From the NCBI RefSeq assembly GCF_002860865.1, contig NZ_PKIE01000001.1:806001-870000 (forward strand): 64,000 bases of DNA. The letters run 5' to 3'. A program made the translations under genes and the position numbers. Every line of letters starts with the position of its first letter. Within the stretch, counting starts at the first letter, position 1. The DNA is from Streptococcus mitis. GTDB taxonomy: Bacteria > Bacillota > Bacilli > Lactobacillales > Streptococcaceae. Shown here piece by piece: positions 22,595 through 32,199 of the stretch. The notes under the pieces were generated by a model that was not told the DNA's origin, made no database searches, and worked only from the letters and a program-made list of their open reading frames with translations.

Positions 22595-23818
22595 TTATTT
22601 GATTTGTTTTAATACAACCTTTTTCCGTTTGAATCGGACTTTTCCACTCTTTTCTTCAGCTAGATTGGTTTGATAACTCATCGATAAAAGCAAGCCAACA
22701 CCGATCAAATTACTGATAATAGCCGATCCTCCTTGCGAAATAAAAGGCAAGGGAATACCCGTCAAAGGAAGTAAGCCAGTAACAGCACCGATATTCTCAA
22801 AGATGTGAAAGAGCAACATCATAATCAAACCTGTGGAAATATAGGTGTAGAACTGGTTATTTGATTTAAGAGTAATCTTCAACATACGGTAAATCAACAT
22901 GAGATAAAGGGCGATAACAAGGACAGAACCAATAAAGCCAAAATCTTCTGCAATGACCGTGAAAATCATATCCGACTCTCGAACTGGAATAAGCAGATTA
23001 GAAGCATTAAACCCCTGACCAAATAAGCCACCGCTCCCAATGGCGATTTGCCCTTGAGCCTGCTGGTAAGTGGTTGTTTGGGCAAAGTCAAACGGATTGA
23101 GCCAAGCCAAAATACGATTGATTTGGTAGGTCGGCATCCCCAATTGATGGAGAAAAGCCCGGCCACCCTTACTAATAAAAATGGCTAAGAATCCAGCAAC
23201 TCCTGATACAGCAGTCACAAATACTGGAATAATAATTTTCCAAGAAACTCCTGATAGTAAGACGATTCCTGAGAAAATGGCTACAAAAACCAAAGCCGTC
23301 CCCAAGTCACTTTGAAGTGCCAAAAGAACTAGGACTGGAATGGTAAAGACAATCATCCAAAAAATTAATAAAAAGTCCAGCGGAACTGTGCGTCTCCATT
23401 CCTTATGTTTCTTTGTAAATTGAACAATCACACGAGCCAACATGAGAATATAGGATATCTTCATAAATTCTGACGGTTGGAATAGGGTAATTCCATTTAT
23501 TGATACCCAGTTTTTGGCACCCGTTGATGCAACTAGGCTTGGATTATAAAAGACGATAGGCAAGACCATGAGTCCCAAGCCTAAAATATACAGAAAGGGG
23601 GTCACTTTCCAAAGAAATTCTGTATTAAAGAGCATGACCACAAAACCAATCACAAGCCCCAAGGCAATCCAAGCGACCTGTTGCCCTAAAATGGGCAGAA
23701 TATTGTTTGGATAATCATGACTAACGGCTATATAGATAGCCACCACGCCAATAACCAGTAGAAAAAATACTGGCAATAGCAAACTATAATCGACTCTAGA
23801 GTCGAGAGAACGTTTCAT
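22595..23818 (-). CDS. rodA: RodA, SEDS peptidoglycan glycosyltransferase
   Basis: This 407-residue protein with about ten membrane segments belongs to the FtsW/RodA/SpoVE family that polymerises lipid II with a partner PBP. Conserved SEDS motifs are LFQPSEFMKISYILMLA, SDLGTALVF and the C-terminal GLLPLTGIPLPFISQGGSA. RodA rather than FtsW is inferred from sequence and from the dinG-rodA-gyrB neighbourhood of pneumococcus. The start MKRSLDSRVDYS follows an AAGG site; the longer reading has none. Confidence 0.92.
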   Translation of the reverse strand: MKRSLDSRVDYSLLLPVFFLLVIGVVAIYIAVSHDYPNNILPILGQQVAWIALGLVIGFVVMLFNTEFLWKVTPFLYILGLGLMVLPIVFYNPSLVASTGAKNWVSINGITLFQPSEFMKISYILMLARVIVQFTKKHKEWRRTVPLDFLLIFWMIVFTIPVLVLLALQSDLGTALVFVAIFSGIVLLSGVSWKIIIPVFVTAVSGVAGFLAIFISKGGRAFLHQLGMPTYQINRILAWLNPFDFAQTTTYQQAQGQIAIGSGGLFGQGFNASNLLIPVRESDMIFTVIAEDFGFIGSVLVIALYLMLIYRMLKITLKSNNQFYTYISTGLIMMLLFHIFENIGAVTGLLPLTGIPLPFISQGGSAIISNLIGVGLLLSMSYQTNLAEEKSGKVRFKRKKVVLKQIK

Positions 23819-23854
23819 ATACACTAACCTTATACTTTCATACAATACTATTTA

Positions 23855-26305
23855 TCAAAGTTCATTTAAAAATCTATCAATAGCCTCATTAACTTCAGAT
23901 TGAGCGATCGTTGTAACGCTCGCTTCTTTTGCTAGAGATGCTACTATTTGTTTGCCATATCTCTTTCCGACAATTCTCCTATCCAAAATGAGAGTTAAGG
24001 AACGTTGGTGTTCGCGTCTCATACTTCTTCCCAAAGCCTGTTTTAAACGAATAATAGCCATCGGCAATTGATAATCATAAAAGGCATTTTTTCCTTCTTG
24101 ATTCAGTTCTTGATTAATCTTTTTCGTCAAGGGTTCTTGGGGATTTTGGAAAGGAAGCCTTGGTACAACTTGAATCACAAAAGGATGGCTTGAAAAATCA
24201 ACTCCCTCCCAGAAACTTGCTGCACCAAGCAAGATTTGTTGTTCACCTTTTTCAAAGCGTTTCTTAAGCTGATGAACATCCCCATTTTTATACTGGGCCA
24301 AGTGGCTAACTGGAAGTAAATCCGATACTGCTAGAAGCATGTCTTTAGAAGTAAAGAGAACTAAAATCGGTTGTTGGAAAGCTTGAACATCCATCAGCAA
24401 ATCAGCTACCTCTTTGGCATAGACTTCTAAGGAAGTTTCTGTCACCAGAGGGAAATCTTTGACCAAGACCACTTCTTGGTCCTGTTTTCTACGAGCTTCA
24501 ATCTTGACAAATTTGGCTTCAGGATAGCCTAAAAGGTCGGCCAAAGAAACTCTCTGACTAATCTCAAGAGTAGCCGATACTCCCAAGACTTGGCAACTCT
24601 CAGGAACTAAAGAGGACAGAAGAATACGACCTGATTTCGTAGAAGAAATCTGAATTTTCTTTTGACTCGTTTCAGTTGTTTCGAGCCAGTAATCACCTTC
24701 AGCTGTAAAATAGCGAACCAGTTCTTCAAAGCCTTCTACTTTTAATTCTGAAAAATACTGGTGGAGATTGGCAAGAGAATCTAAGATATTTTTCTTAGAT
24801 TTTCCAGACTGAAATTGTTCGATCAAGTAGAGGCACTCAAAGCGAATACTTTCTAGTATTCGTTGCTGGACTTTATTTTGCTCCTCCAGTAAAGCCTTAT
24901 CAAGCAAATCAATAATAGACTGGATATCGTGAGTCTCTTGAAGCAGATTTTCTAGAGCTAACAAAATCTTTTGAACTTCATCAATAATCAATAATCGGTC
25001 ACTGACAAATTCAGGATTATCTTCGAGTCTGGTTACAAGATAGGCATGATTGGTCACTAAAAGCTTGCAGGTTTGTGCCCTTTCTTGACTACGTTTCCAA
25101 AAATCTTCCGTCACAAATAAGCTGTGAGATGATAAATTCCCATCATGACGAAGATCTGTTAGAAAATGTTGGTAACGATAGAGTTGCCCAATTTCATCCA
25201 AATCTCCTGTCTCTGTCTCTGTCAGCCAGACCAAGAGTTGCATTTTAAAGCGTCTAAATAAGCGATTTTCATCATTTTCCTGCAAGGAACGATAAAAAGC
25301 ATCCAGCTTCAAATAATTTTGAGGCCCCTTTAAACTATGAATATCTATATGGAACACTTCCTCAAGACGTTTACCTTCTTCTTCCATGATTTGATTTTGA
25401 AGAATCTTTGTCGGAACACTAAGGACAATTTGACGCTCTTTCATTTGAGATAAAGCGGGTAAGAGATAGCCATAAGTTTTCCCAATCCCAGTCGGCGCTT
25501 GAATTAGTGAGACAGGCTCATCTTTCAATAGCAAGCCAACCTCTTTAGCAAAATTTTCTTGCTCCTCCCTCACTTCAAGATTCAACAGAGAAATATTTTT
25601 AGAAAAGTCTTGAGATAGCTTTCGTGACTTCAGGGGAGCTGCAGGTTTCTTGAAATACAGTCCTTGAACTTCGACCAAGTCTGGAGAACTCAGGATAGAT
25701 TGGTTTCGATAAATTTCTTCAATAACCAGATAGGACTCATATAAGAGAGCGTCAGCCATTTCCAGCAAGCGTTCCAAGAGACCTTTAGGGAGCTGGGCTA
25801 TCTTTTCTCGAAGAAAAAGGAGTAATTCCGCTGTAGCTTGGGCATCTGAAAGGGCTGTGTGGGCGTGCTTTAGAGGAATTCCTAATTCTCGACACAATAT
25901 CGGCAAACTATATTTTTCCATTTCTGGGAAAAAAACCTGGGCCAATTCCACCGTATCAACACGAGGATTTCTTAGCTCATAACCTTCAAAAAATAAATTT
26001 TCCGCCAAGAGATTAGCATCAAACTGAACATTATGGGCTACAAAAATCCCATCCTCCACCAAGTCAAAGATTTTTCTAGCAACTTGCGAAAAATCAGGTG
26101 CTTGCGCCAGACGTTGGTCAGTTAGCCCTGTCAATTCTTTAATATGAGCATCCAGAGGTTCGTGTGGATTGACATCCGTCGAATAGTGATCGACGATTTT
26201 TCCGTCCTCAATCACGACAATTCCCACTTGGATAATTTTAGCCTTACTACCTGTGCTAGTTGCCTCTAAATCAACCACAACATAGCGATTACCAATCGTT
26301 TTCAT
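23855..26305 (-). CDS. dinG: DinG-type protein: DEDDh 3'-5' exonuclease fused to XPD-like helicase
   Basis: This 816-residue protein has an N-terminal DnaQ-like exonuclease (VVVDLEATSTG, HNVQFDANLL, HTALSDAQAT, residues 1-170) and a C-terminal superfamily 2 helicase (Walker A APTGIGKTYG, DEAH-box equivalent IIDEVQK, C-terminal QALGRSMRREHQR). This is the Gram-positive DinG layout. I see no four-Cys iron-sulfur cluster between the helicase motifs, in keeping with the Gram-positive form, which is reported to act mainly as an exonuclease. Confidence 0.93.
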   Translation of the reverse strand: MKTIGNRYVVVDLEATSTGSKAKIIQVGIVVIEDGKIVDHYSTDVNPHEPLDAHIKELTGLTDQRLAQAPDFSQVARKIFDLVEDGIFVAHNVQFDANLLAENLFFEGYELRNPRVDTVELAQVFFPEMEKYSLPILCRELGIPLKHAHTALSDAQATAELLLFLREKIAQLPKGLLERLLEMADALLYESYLVIEEIYRNQSILSSPDLVEVQGLYFKKPAAPLKSRKLSQDFSKNISLLNLEVREEQENFAKEVGLLLKDEPVSLIQAPTGIGKTYGYLLPALSQMKERQIVLSVPTKILQNQIMEEEGKRLEEVFHIDIHSLKGPQNYLKLDAFYRSLQENDENRLFRRFKMQLLVWLTETETGDLDEIGQLYRYQHFLTDLRHDGNLSSHSLFVTEDFWKRSQERAQTCKLLVTNHAYLVTRLEDNPEFVSDRLLIIDEVQKILLALENLLQETHDIQSIIDLLDKALLEEQNKVQQRILESIRFECLYLIEQFQSGKSKKNILDSLANLHQYFSELKVEGFEELVRYFTAEGDYWLETTETSQKKIQISSTKSGRILLSSLVPESCQVLGVSATLEISQRVSLADLLGYPEAKFVKIEARRKQDQEVVLVKDFPLVTETSLEVYAKEVADLLMDVQAFQQPILVLFTSKDMLLAVSDLLPVSHLAQYKNGDVHQLKKRFEKGEQQILLGAASFWEGVDFSSHPFVIQVVPRLPFQNPQEPLTKKINQELNQEGKNAFYDYQLPMAIIRLKQALGRSMRREHQRSLTLILDRRIVGKRYGKQIVASLAKEASVTTIAQSEVNEAIDRFLNEL

Positions 26306-26453
26306 TATAAAAAATTATACCAAAAAAAGGGCCATTTGGCACCTGCAAACATGGGATAATTTTCAAACTCAAGAAGGTTACTTTTCTTAAAAATCTCAGT
26401 AAGTCGAGCATCCTAGCCTGCTGATTTTTGAAAATGGTGAGGAAACAAGAAAA

Positions 26454-26491
26454 ATTGAGAGAAGAAATTTTAAATTTTCCTTCTCTCAATG
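26454..26491 (-). terminator. Terminator of the U32 peptidase gene
   Basis: ATTGAGAGAAG and CTTCTCTCAAT arms followed by TTTTTC on the minus strand. The rest of 26306-26502 holds nothing else clear. Confidence 0.8.
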
Positions 26492-26502
26492 AATCATTTA
26501 CT

Positions 26503-27432
26503 TTATTTAACCATATCAGGATCGTAGTCATAGAATCCTGTATCAAGAAAACGGTTTTTAGGGTGTAACTTACGTACTTCCTCATCCAGCAAGAAAGCTT
26601 GGTCATGGCTAAAGTTGCCCTCTTGGATCAAGCTACGCGCTTGGATAAAGAGTTTTGCAATCTCAACAAAGTTCTGACCTGGAGTGTAGAGTCCTTCTAG
26701 TTTCCAGTGAGTGAAACCATGCTCTACCAATTCTGTCAATTTTGTCATCAAATCAAGGTCATTGTTGGCAAAAATGTGGGTTCCATGATTGTCTTCAAAA
26801 ATGGAATAGTGACTCTCTGGGTCACTTGGCTCAGCCAAGAAGAGGTCACGCTTGCGAGTCTTTTCATCATCGATATGCGTGAAGTTATAGTAGTTTTGCA
26901 AGAGCGGACGTTTAGAATGGTGAATAACACTAGCACCGTAAACCAAAACTTCAGCAGGAATTTCCAAAATCTCTGGCATTTTGAAGAGTTCAGCTGATGG
27001 AATTTCACGCGCCAAAACAGCCTCAGATGCGCCAGCCTTTTGTCCCCAGAAGTTAATCTGACGACTACTTGTCACCATAGTTGAAGCATCATAGATGGTC
27101 TTAAATGAATAACCATCGCGATTGACCACATAAAAGACACCTGCATCCCCAATTGTAATGTAATCGGTCTTAATTTCTTCCAAGAAGTCCAGGAAAGGCT
27201 TGATACGGTCCATCATGTCTTGGTGCATGAGGGCATTGACTGCAACAATCAATTCCTTATCAGCATCATGAACCAGCTTAGCGATTTCACGCAATTGGTC
27301 ATGACTAAAGGTTGTTGGCAGACGAAGGCCAAAATCTTTCTCACCGACATAGATACGGTCTACGCCAGCCTCGAGCAGTTGTTTAACTTGTTCAATACTT
27401 TCAGCAGTTGCTGTAATGATAATCTTTTCCAT
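26503..27432 (-). CDS. Peptidase U32 family protein
   Basis: This 309-residue protein has the U32 fold: IIITATAESIEQVKQLLEAG at the N-terminus and GADRIYVG-like GVDRIYVGEKDFGLRLP. The C-terminal HGFTHWKLEGLYTPG is typical of the short single-domain U32 proteins that stand beside longer collagenase-like U32 genes. Such proteins are linked to tRNA or rRNA hydroxylation or to degradation; the substrate is unknown. No second U32 gene is adjacent. The start at MEKIIITAT is chosen over an upstream ATG without an SD. Confidence 0.85.
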   Translation of the reverse strand: MEKIIITATAESIEQVKQLLEAGVDRIYVGEKDFGLRLPTTFSHDQLREIAKLVHDADKELIVAVNALMHQDMMDRIKPFLDFLEEIKTDYITIGDAGVFYVVNRDGYSFKTIYDASTMVTSSRQINFWGQKAGASEAVLAREIPSAELFKMPEILEIPAEVLVYGASVIHHSKRPLLQNYYNFTHIDDEKTRKRDLFLAEPSDPESHYSIFEDNHGTHIFANNDLDLMTKLTELVEHGFTHWKLEGLYTPGQNFVEIAKLFIQARSLIQEGNFSHDQAFLLDEEVRKLHPKNRFLDTGFYDYDPDMVK

Positions 27433-27555
27433 AAGAAAAATTATACCACATTTCTCCAAAATCAGCCAAAACTTATCAGAGTTTTACAAATAGGAATTAT
27501 TTCGGTAACTTCTCAAAGTAACTTCCACTTGCCTGAGCAAAGTGGAAATTAGTCT

Positions 27556-27658
27556 AATACTCTTCAAACCACGTCAGCTTTATCTGCAACCTCAAAGCGG
27601 TGCTTTGAGCAACCTGAGGCTATCTTCCTAGTTTGCTCTTTGATTTTCATTGAGTATA
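27556..27658 (-). repeat. BOX element (A-C type, short)
   Basis: BoxA (ACTCAATGAAAATCAAAGAG) begins on the minus strand near 27656 and boxC-like sequence (CTGACGTGGTTTGAAGAG) ends near 27558. A short CTCAAAGC/GCTTTGAG hairpin, a boxB remnant, lies between. Confidence 0.85.
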
Positions 27659-27861
27659 GAACGGATTTTTATAAGAATAACTAGAAGAAAGGCAAACCCA
27701 AAAGCATGAGAGAGCTCGCCAGTAACAATTTACTTTGTACACTATCCATAAATAGCAAACATCTCAAGCTCCATTAATCTTCAAAACATCATAGATAAAC
27801 TCTAGTCCAAAATTTAAGCAATTGATGCTGTAGGATTTATACATTGTTATAAATTTCTAGT

Positions 27862-27936
27862 CGTTTTGTTGTTATAGTAACAAAAACGACATAGAAAAAC
27901 GAGTATCTCCATCTACGGAAATGCTCGTTTTTTTGC
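27862..27936 (+). terminator. Two tandem hairpins, the second a terminator
   Basis: TCGTTTTGTT/AACAAAAACGA (27862-27890), then AAAAACGAG...CTCGTTTTTTT (27894-27936) with a T run on the plus strand. There is no plus-strand gene upstream that needs it; on the minus strand it would follow nothing either. It may be the remnant of a lost gene. Confidence 0.55.
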
Positions 27937-28006
27937 TAGTTAGAAGTGATTTTTTGCTCAGCCTCATTTCTTTTTATAAAATTTATCAATCAAGCGACCA
28001 ACTATC

Positions 28007-29641
28007 TCATCTTTTTTCTATTTCTGCCAATATGCGTGATAGGTAGTAACGATAACCAAAAATAGCAAGAGCAAGTAGAAGGATAAGAGCTCCTACTCCC
28101 AAGCTGATTGCAAGGACAGGGGAGAGAGACTGAACCAAGAACAAGCTTATAATGACTAAAATCATTAATATAACACTATAAATTAAGAGTAAAACTATTG
28201 CTACTATACGATTTGAACGGTTCACCAAGTCCGTAATGCTACTCCAATTGGTTGACAGATTTTTCACATCCTTAAAGTAGTGGTGGCAAGAAAGGATGAC
28301 ACTGGCAAGGATCCATGCCACAAGAAGGTAAATCATCGAAAGGATGGGCAAGCCTAGATAGAGAGAAAGGCCAAGTAAAGTCAGAACTGGTAAAAAGGAC
28401 TGGACAGCAAATATAATCCAAAATTTCACTTTCACATAACGAGCAAAGTCAAAGGGTAAACTCTTCAGAAAATCAACATTTTCCCTCTCCAAGGACAAGG
28501 CAATTGAAGGCAGACTGGTGATATTGTTATTGACAACTGCTATAAAGAGAGCTATAAAAAACAAGGGTAACCAGTATGGAGGATGAATGTCTGGAACTAT
28601 CTGAGAATCTCGGATTTTGGAAATCATACCAAGCATCATGAGATAAGGAAGGAAAGCACTTGTAAAAAGCACTGTAACCACGCCAGTTCCCTGTCCCAAG
28701 AGGGAGAGGTTGTAGCGCAAAACCATGCGGAAAAAGCCCTTTTTAGTAGTTGAAATCCTCTCCTTGCTGAGACGTTCTTTCTTGACCTTCTCCTCACTGT
28801 TAAGCAGAATCACGTCATAAAAACGAGGAAAAACCTTCTTTTTGCTCAAGTAAAGCAAGAAGAGAGTTAGTCCTATCCAAGCGAGCAGACCCAGGATGGC
28901 TTCTGTCGAAAAAGGCTCCACTGCTATTTTGTAAAAGAGATGAAGAGGATAAAGGAGAAATGGAATGTCTCTAACTTTGTCAACAATACGTCCAGAAGTC
29001 GACTGTAGAAAGAAGACAAATATTAAAGGTATGAGAACTCCTATCCCAATCATCACATTCGAAAAAATAGACTGATACTTTCTGAAGACCGTAGTCTGAG
29101 CCAAGAAATGTACTGCCACTACCATCACTAAAGTGACAGAGACAAATAATAAGGCCAAGGACAGCAGCAGCAAAGGAAAACCCAGCCAAAGAGAAGGAGC
29201 TAGCCTAATGTAGAGGGCTAGAAAATAAGCTAGGATTGGTACAATTCCAGCTAGAGCTGGCAAGAGGACAGACAGTCCTTTAGCAATTATAATCTCTGAT
29301 TCTTTAAAAGCATAGGGCCTATAAGATGCCAAGTCCTTACTCTCATAAAAGACATTGTAAAATGCAGTGAAAGAAGTTGAAAAGGCAAGCACTAGAAAAA
29401 TAGCAACCATGAAACTAAAATGAACAGGACTTTCCTCAAAAGGAAAACGAAAGGCTATATTACTAAAAAAGATAAGTAATAAAAGACTGGAAAAAATGTA
29501 AGAACTTAGGACTCTAGCGGAAACATTTACTTTTTTTCCAGGATTCTTAGCTTGCTTCTTTCGTAGGTTAGCCAGATTAGCTTCTTGAGATGAATAGAGG
29601 ATATTGATATCAACTAATTTTTTAATGACCTTGAGACGCAT
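28007..29641 (-). CDS. ABC-2 type transporter permease
   Basis: This 544-residue protein has roughly twelve hydrophobic segments and no nucleotide-binding motifs. It is the large permease that pairs with the ATPase encoded directly upstream (20-base overlap). Such pairs export drugs, peptides or lipids; the substrate is not evident. The start at MRLKVIKKLVDI is chosen because the ORF extension upstream lies within the end of the ATPase gene. Confidence 0.82.
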   Translation of the reverse strand: MRLKVIKKLVDINILYSSQEANLANLRKKQAKNPGKKVNVSARVLSSYIFSSLLLLIFFSNIAFRFPFEESPVHFSFMVAIFLVLAFSTSFTAFYNVFYESKDLASYRPYAFKESEIIIAKGLSVLLPALAGIVPILAYFLALYIRLAPSLWLGFPLLLLSLALLFVSVTLVMVVAVHFLAQTTVFRKYQSIFSNVMIGIGVLIPLIFVFFLQSTSGRIVDKVRDIPFLLYPLHLFYKIAVEPFSTEAILGLLAWIGLTLFLLYLSKKKVFPRFYDVILLNSEEKVKKERLSKERISTTKKGFFRMVLRYNLSLLGQGTGVVTVLFTSAFLPYLMMLGMISKIRDSQIVPDIHPPYWLPLFFIALFIAVVNNNITSLPSIALSLERENVDFLKSLPFDFARYVKVKFWIIFAVQSFLPVLTLLGLSLYLGLPILSMIYLLVAWILASVILSCHHYFKDVKNLSTNWSSITDLVNRSNRIVAIVLLLIYSVILMILVIISLFLVQSLSPVLAISLGVGALILLLALAIFGYRYYLSRILAEIEKR

Positions 29642-30371
29642 CTGAAACCTCCTCTTTTCTACCAGCAAGGCTAAGATAGATACTTTCTAAAGACTGGTCT
29701 GGATGGTCTTTTCTCAAGTCCTCTACGCTACCACAATAAATCAAATGTCCCTTTTTCAAAATGGCAATCCGATCACAGACTTGCTCGGCTACCTCTAGGA
29801 CATGAGTTGAAAACAAGACCGTCTTCCCTTTTTGTGCATGTTCCTTCATCATTTTCTTCAAATCAAAGGCAGCCTGAGGATCTAAACCAGTCAAGGGTTC
29901 GTCCAAGACCCAAATATCAGGATCAGACAATAGTGCTCCGATGACAAAGACTTTCTGACGCATTCCGTGAGAAAGAGTTTCAATAACCTGATAGCGATTT
30001 TCAGCAAAATCAAAAACACTCAATAGCCTAGCTAGACTAGCTTCCAAGTCAGAGCTAGTCAGATCATAGGATGAGGCGATCAATTCCCAAAATTCATTAG
30101 CTGTTAAGCGTAAAAATAAGTCAGGCGAGTCTGCTACGTAGCCAATCTTTCGTTTGATAGCCAAGCGATTTTCCGATAACTCCTGACCGTCTACCAAAAT
30201 ACGACCACTACTTGGTGAAATGATACTGACTAGAGACTTTATGGTGGTCGATTTTCCAGCCCCATTATGGCCAATCAAGCCCATAATCTCTCCATTTTCA
30301 ATCTGCAGATTGAGATTGCTCAAAGCCTCTTTATCACCATACAACTTACTAACATTTTGAAATTCAATCAT
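29622..30371 (-). CDS. ABC transporter ATP-binding protein (exporter type)
   Basis: This 249-residue ATPase has Walker A GHNGAGKSTTIKS, signature LSHGMRQKV, Walker B IWVLDEPLTGLDP and H-loop FSTHVLEVAEQV. LSHGMRQ in place of LSGGQ is typical of CcmA/EcsA-type exporters. The ATG at 30369-30371 follows GAGGAG. It is cotranscribed with the overlapping permease gene. Confidence 0.9.
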   Translation of the reverse strand: MIEFQNVSKLYGDKEALSNLNLQIENGEIMGLIGHNGAGKSTTIKSLVSIISPSSGRILVDGQELSENRLAIKRKIGYVADSPDLFLRLTANEFWELIASSYDLTSSDLEASLARLLSVFDFAENRYQVIETLSHGMRQKVFVIGALLSDPDIWVLDEPLTGLDPQAAFDLKKMMKEHAQKGKTVLFSTHVLEVAEQVCDRIAILKKGHLIYCGSVEDLRKDHPDQSLESIYLSLAGRKEEVSDASQGH

Positions 30372-30478
30372 AAGAAATCTCCTCTCTTTATCTATGTAAT
30401 TCACTATAATTATAGCGCTTTCATTTTAAAAATCAACATTTTATATAAAATAGTCAAAAACTTATTATTCAGTTTTAC

Positions 30479-30515
30479 GCAAACGTTTGAGCTAACCGAT
30501 ACTTTATGATAGAAT
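30479..30515 (+). promoter_or_regulatory. Alpha-amylase promoter overlapped by a cre-like site
   Basis: TTGAGC (30487-30492), 17 bases, TAGAAT (30510-30515) with an extended TG. The core CGCAAACGTTTGAG (30479-30492) keeps the AAACGTTT centre of a catabolite-responsive element and overlaps the -35 box, so CcpA repression is plausible. The outer positions match the consensus poorly. Confidence 0.5.
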
Positions 30516-30548
30516 AAAGAACAAGATTGACAAGTAAGAGGAAACATC

Positions 30549-32003
30549 ATGCAAAATCAAACACTCATGCAGTACTTTGAATGGTATCTGCCCCACGACG
30601 GTCAGCACTGGACGCATCTGGCTGAAGATGCTCAACACCTAGCTGATCTCGGTATCAGCCATGTCTGGATGCCACCAGCTTTTAAGGCAACCAATGAAAA
30701 AGATGTAGGTTATGGGGTCTATGACTTATTTGACCTAGGAGAGTTTAACCAAAAAGGAACTGTCCGCACCAAGTATGGTTTTAAAGAAGACTATCTTCAA
30801 GCCATTCAAGCCCTAAAAGCACAGGGAATTCAACCTATGGCCGATGTGGTGCTCAATCACAAGGCTGCTGCTGATCACATGGAAGCTTTTCAGGTTATTG
30901 AAGTGGATCCGGTTGACCGTACGGTTGAACTTGGAGAACCCTTCACCATCAATGGCTGGACTAGTTTTACCTTCGATGGTCGCCAAGATACCTACAATGA
31001 CTTCCACTGGCACTGGTACCACTTCACCGGTACAGACTATGATGCCAAACGCCGTAAGTCTGGGATTTATCTGATCCAAGGTGACAATAAGGGCTGGGCA
31101 AATGAGGAATTGGTCGATAACGAAAACGGAAACTACGACTACCTCATGTATGCAGACCTAGACTTTAAACATCCTGAAGTCATACAAAACATCTATGACT
31201 GGGCTGAATGGTTCATGGAGACAACTGGTGTAGCTGGTTTCCGCTTGGATGCCGTTAAGCACATTGACTCTTTCTTCATGAGCAATTTCATCCGAGATAT
31301 GAAGGAAAGATACGGTGACGATTTCTATGTTTTTGGTGAATTCTGGAATCCTGATAAGGAAGCCAATCTAGACTACCTTGAAAAAACAGAAGAACGCTTT
31401 GACCTTGTCGATGTTCGTCTCCACCAGAATCTCTTTGAAGCCAGTCAAGCTGGCGCAAACTATGACCTTCGTGGTATTTTCACAGATAGCTTGGTTGAAC
31501 TCAAACCTTACAAGGCTGTAACCTTTGTCGACAACCACGATACCCAACGAGGACAGGCCCTTGAGTCTACTGTTGAAGAATGGTTTAAGCCAGCAGCCTA
31601 TGCCCTCATTCTCTTACGCCAAGATGGCCTTCCATGTGTCTTTTACGGAGACTACTATGGTATTTCAGGACAGTATGCTCAACAGGATTTCAAAGAAGTC
31701 CTTGACCGCCTCCTAGCCATCCGAAAAGATTTGGCCTATGGAGAACAAAATGACTATTTTGATGATCCTAACTGTATCGGTTGGGTACGTTCAGGTGCTG
31801 AAAATCAATCCCCAATCGCAGTCCTCATCTCAAATGACCAAGAAAACAGCAAGTCTATGTTTGTCGGCCAAGAATGGGCTAACCAAACCTTTGTAGATTT
31901 ACTTGAAAACCACCAAGGTCAAGTTACAATTGATGAGGAAGGTTATGGACAATTTCCAGTCTCAGCTGCTTCGGTAAGTGTCTGGGCAGCCAATACAATC
32001 TAA
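30549..32003 (+). CDS. Cytoplasmic alpha-amylase (GH13)
   Basis: This 484-residue enzyme has the GH13 regions: DVVLNHKAA (region I), GFRLDAVKHID (region II, nucleophile Asp), FGEFWNPD (region III, acid Glu) and FVDNHDTQRGQ (region IV, Asp). There is no signal peptide, so it hydrolyses imported or stored alpha-1,4-glucans inside the cell. The length and the N-terminus QNQTLMQYFEWYLP fit the liquefying bacterial amylases (AmyS type). It is adjacent to alaS, as in pneumococcus. Confidence 0.94.
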   Translation: MQNQTLMQYFEWYLPHDGQHWTHLAEDAQHLADLGISHVWMPPAFKATNEKDVGYGVYDLFDLGEFNQKGTVRTKYGFKEDYLQAIQALKAQGIQPMADVVLNHKAAADHMEAFQVIEVDPVDRTVELGEPFTINGWTSFTFDGRQDTYNDFHWHWYHFTGTDYDAKRRKSGIYLIQGDNKGWANEELVDNENGNYDYLMYADLDFKHPEVIQNIYDWAEWFMETTGVAGFRLDAVKHIDSFFMSNFIRDMKERYGDDFYVFGEFWNPDKEANLDYLEKTEERFDLVDVRLHQNLFEASQAGANYDLRGIFTDSLVELKPYKAVTFVDNHDTQRGQALESTVEEWFKPAAYALILLRQDGLPCVFYGDYYGISGQYAQQDFKEVLDRLLAIRKDLAYGEQNDYFDDPNCIGWVRSGAENQSPIAVLISNDQENSKSMFVGQEWANQTFVDLLENHQGQVTIDEEGYGQFPVSAASVSVWAANTI

Positions 32004-32016
32004 TAGTTCATAATAA

Positions 32017-32048
32017 TCAAGTCAGGTCCAAACGGATTTGGCTTTTTT
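32017..32048 (+). terminator. Weak terminator after the alpha-amylase gene
   Basis: CCAAACGGATTTGG followed by CTTTTTT on the plus strand, shortly after the amylase stop. Confidence 0.45.
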
Positions 32049-32055
32049 GTATTCA

Positions 32056-32090
32056 CAAAAAAGACCTACCCAAATGGATAGATCTTTATA
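32056..32090 (-). terminator. Terminator of alaS
   Basis: AAAGATCTATCC and GGGTAGGTCTTTTTT on the minus strand form an imperfect stem with a T run. A BOX element lies between it and the alaS stop. Confidence 0.55.
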
Positions 32091-32193
32091 CTCAATGAAA
32101 ATCAAAGAGCAAACTAGGAAGCTAGCCGCAGGCTGTACTTGAGTACGGCAAGGCGAAGCTGACGTTGTTTGAATTTGATTTTCGAAGAGTATT
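32088..32193 (+). repeat. BOX element (A-C type)
   Basis: BoxA (ACTCAATGAAAATCAAAGAG) begins at about 32088 on the plus strand. BoxC (GGCAAGGCGAAGCTGACG, ending TTCGAAGAGTATT) ends near 32193. There is no boxB. Confidence 0.88.
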
Positions 32194-32199
32194 ACTTGA

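Larger units (their letters stand above)
27433..28006. other. Intergenic region with a BOX element and hairpins, no gene seen
   Basis: This 574-base gap lies between the U32 gene and the ABC exporter. It contains a BOX element (27556-27658) and two hairpins (27862-27936). No ORF with a credible start and ribosome binding site is visible on either strand in 27660-27860, which is AT-rich and may be eroded sequence. Confidence 0.6.
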
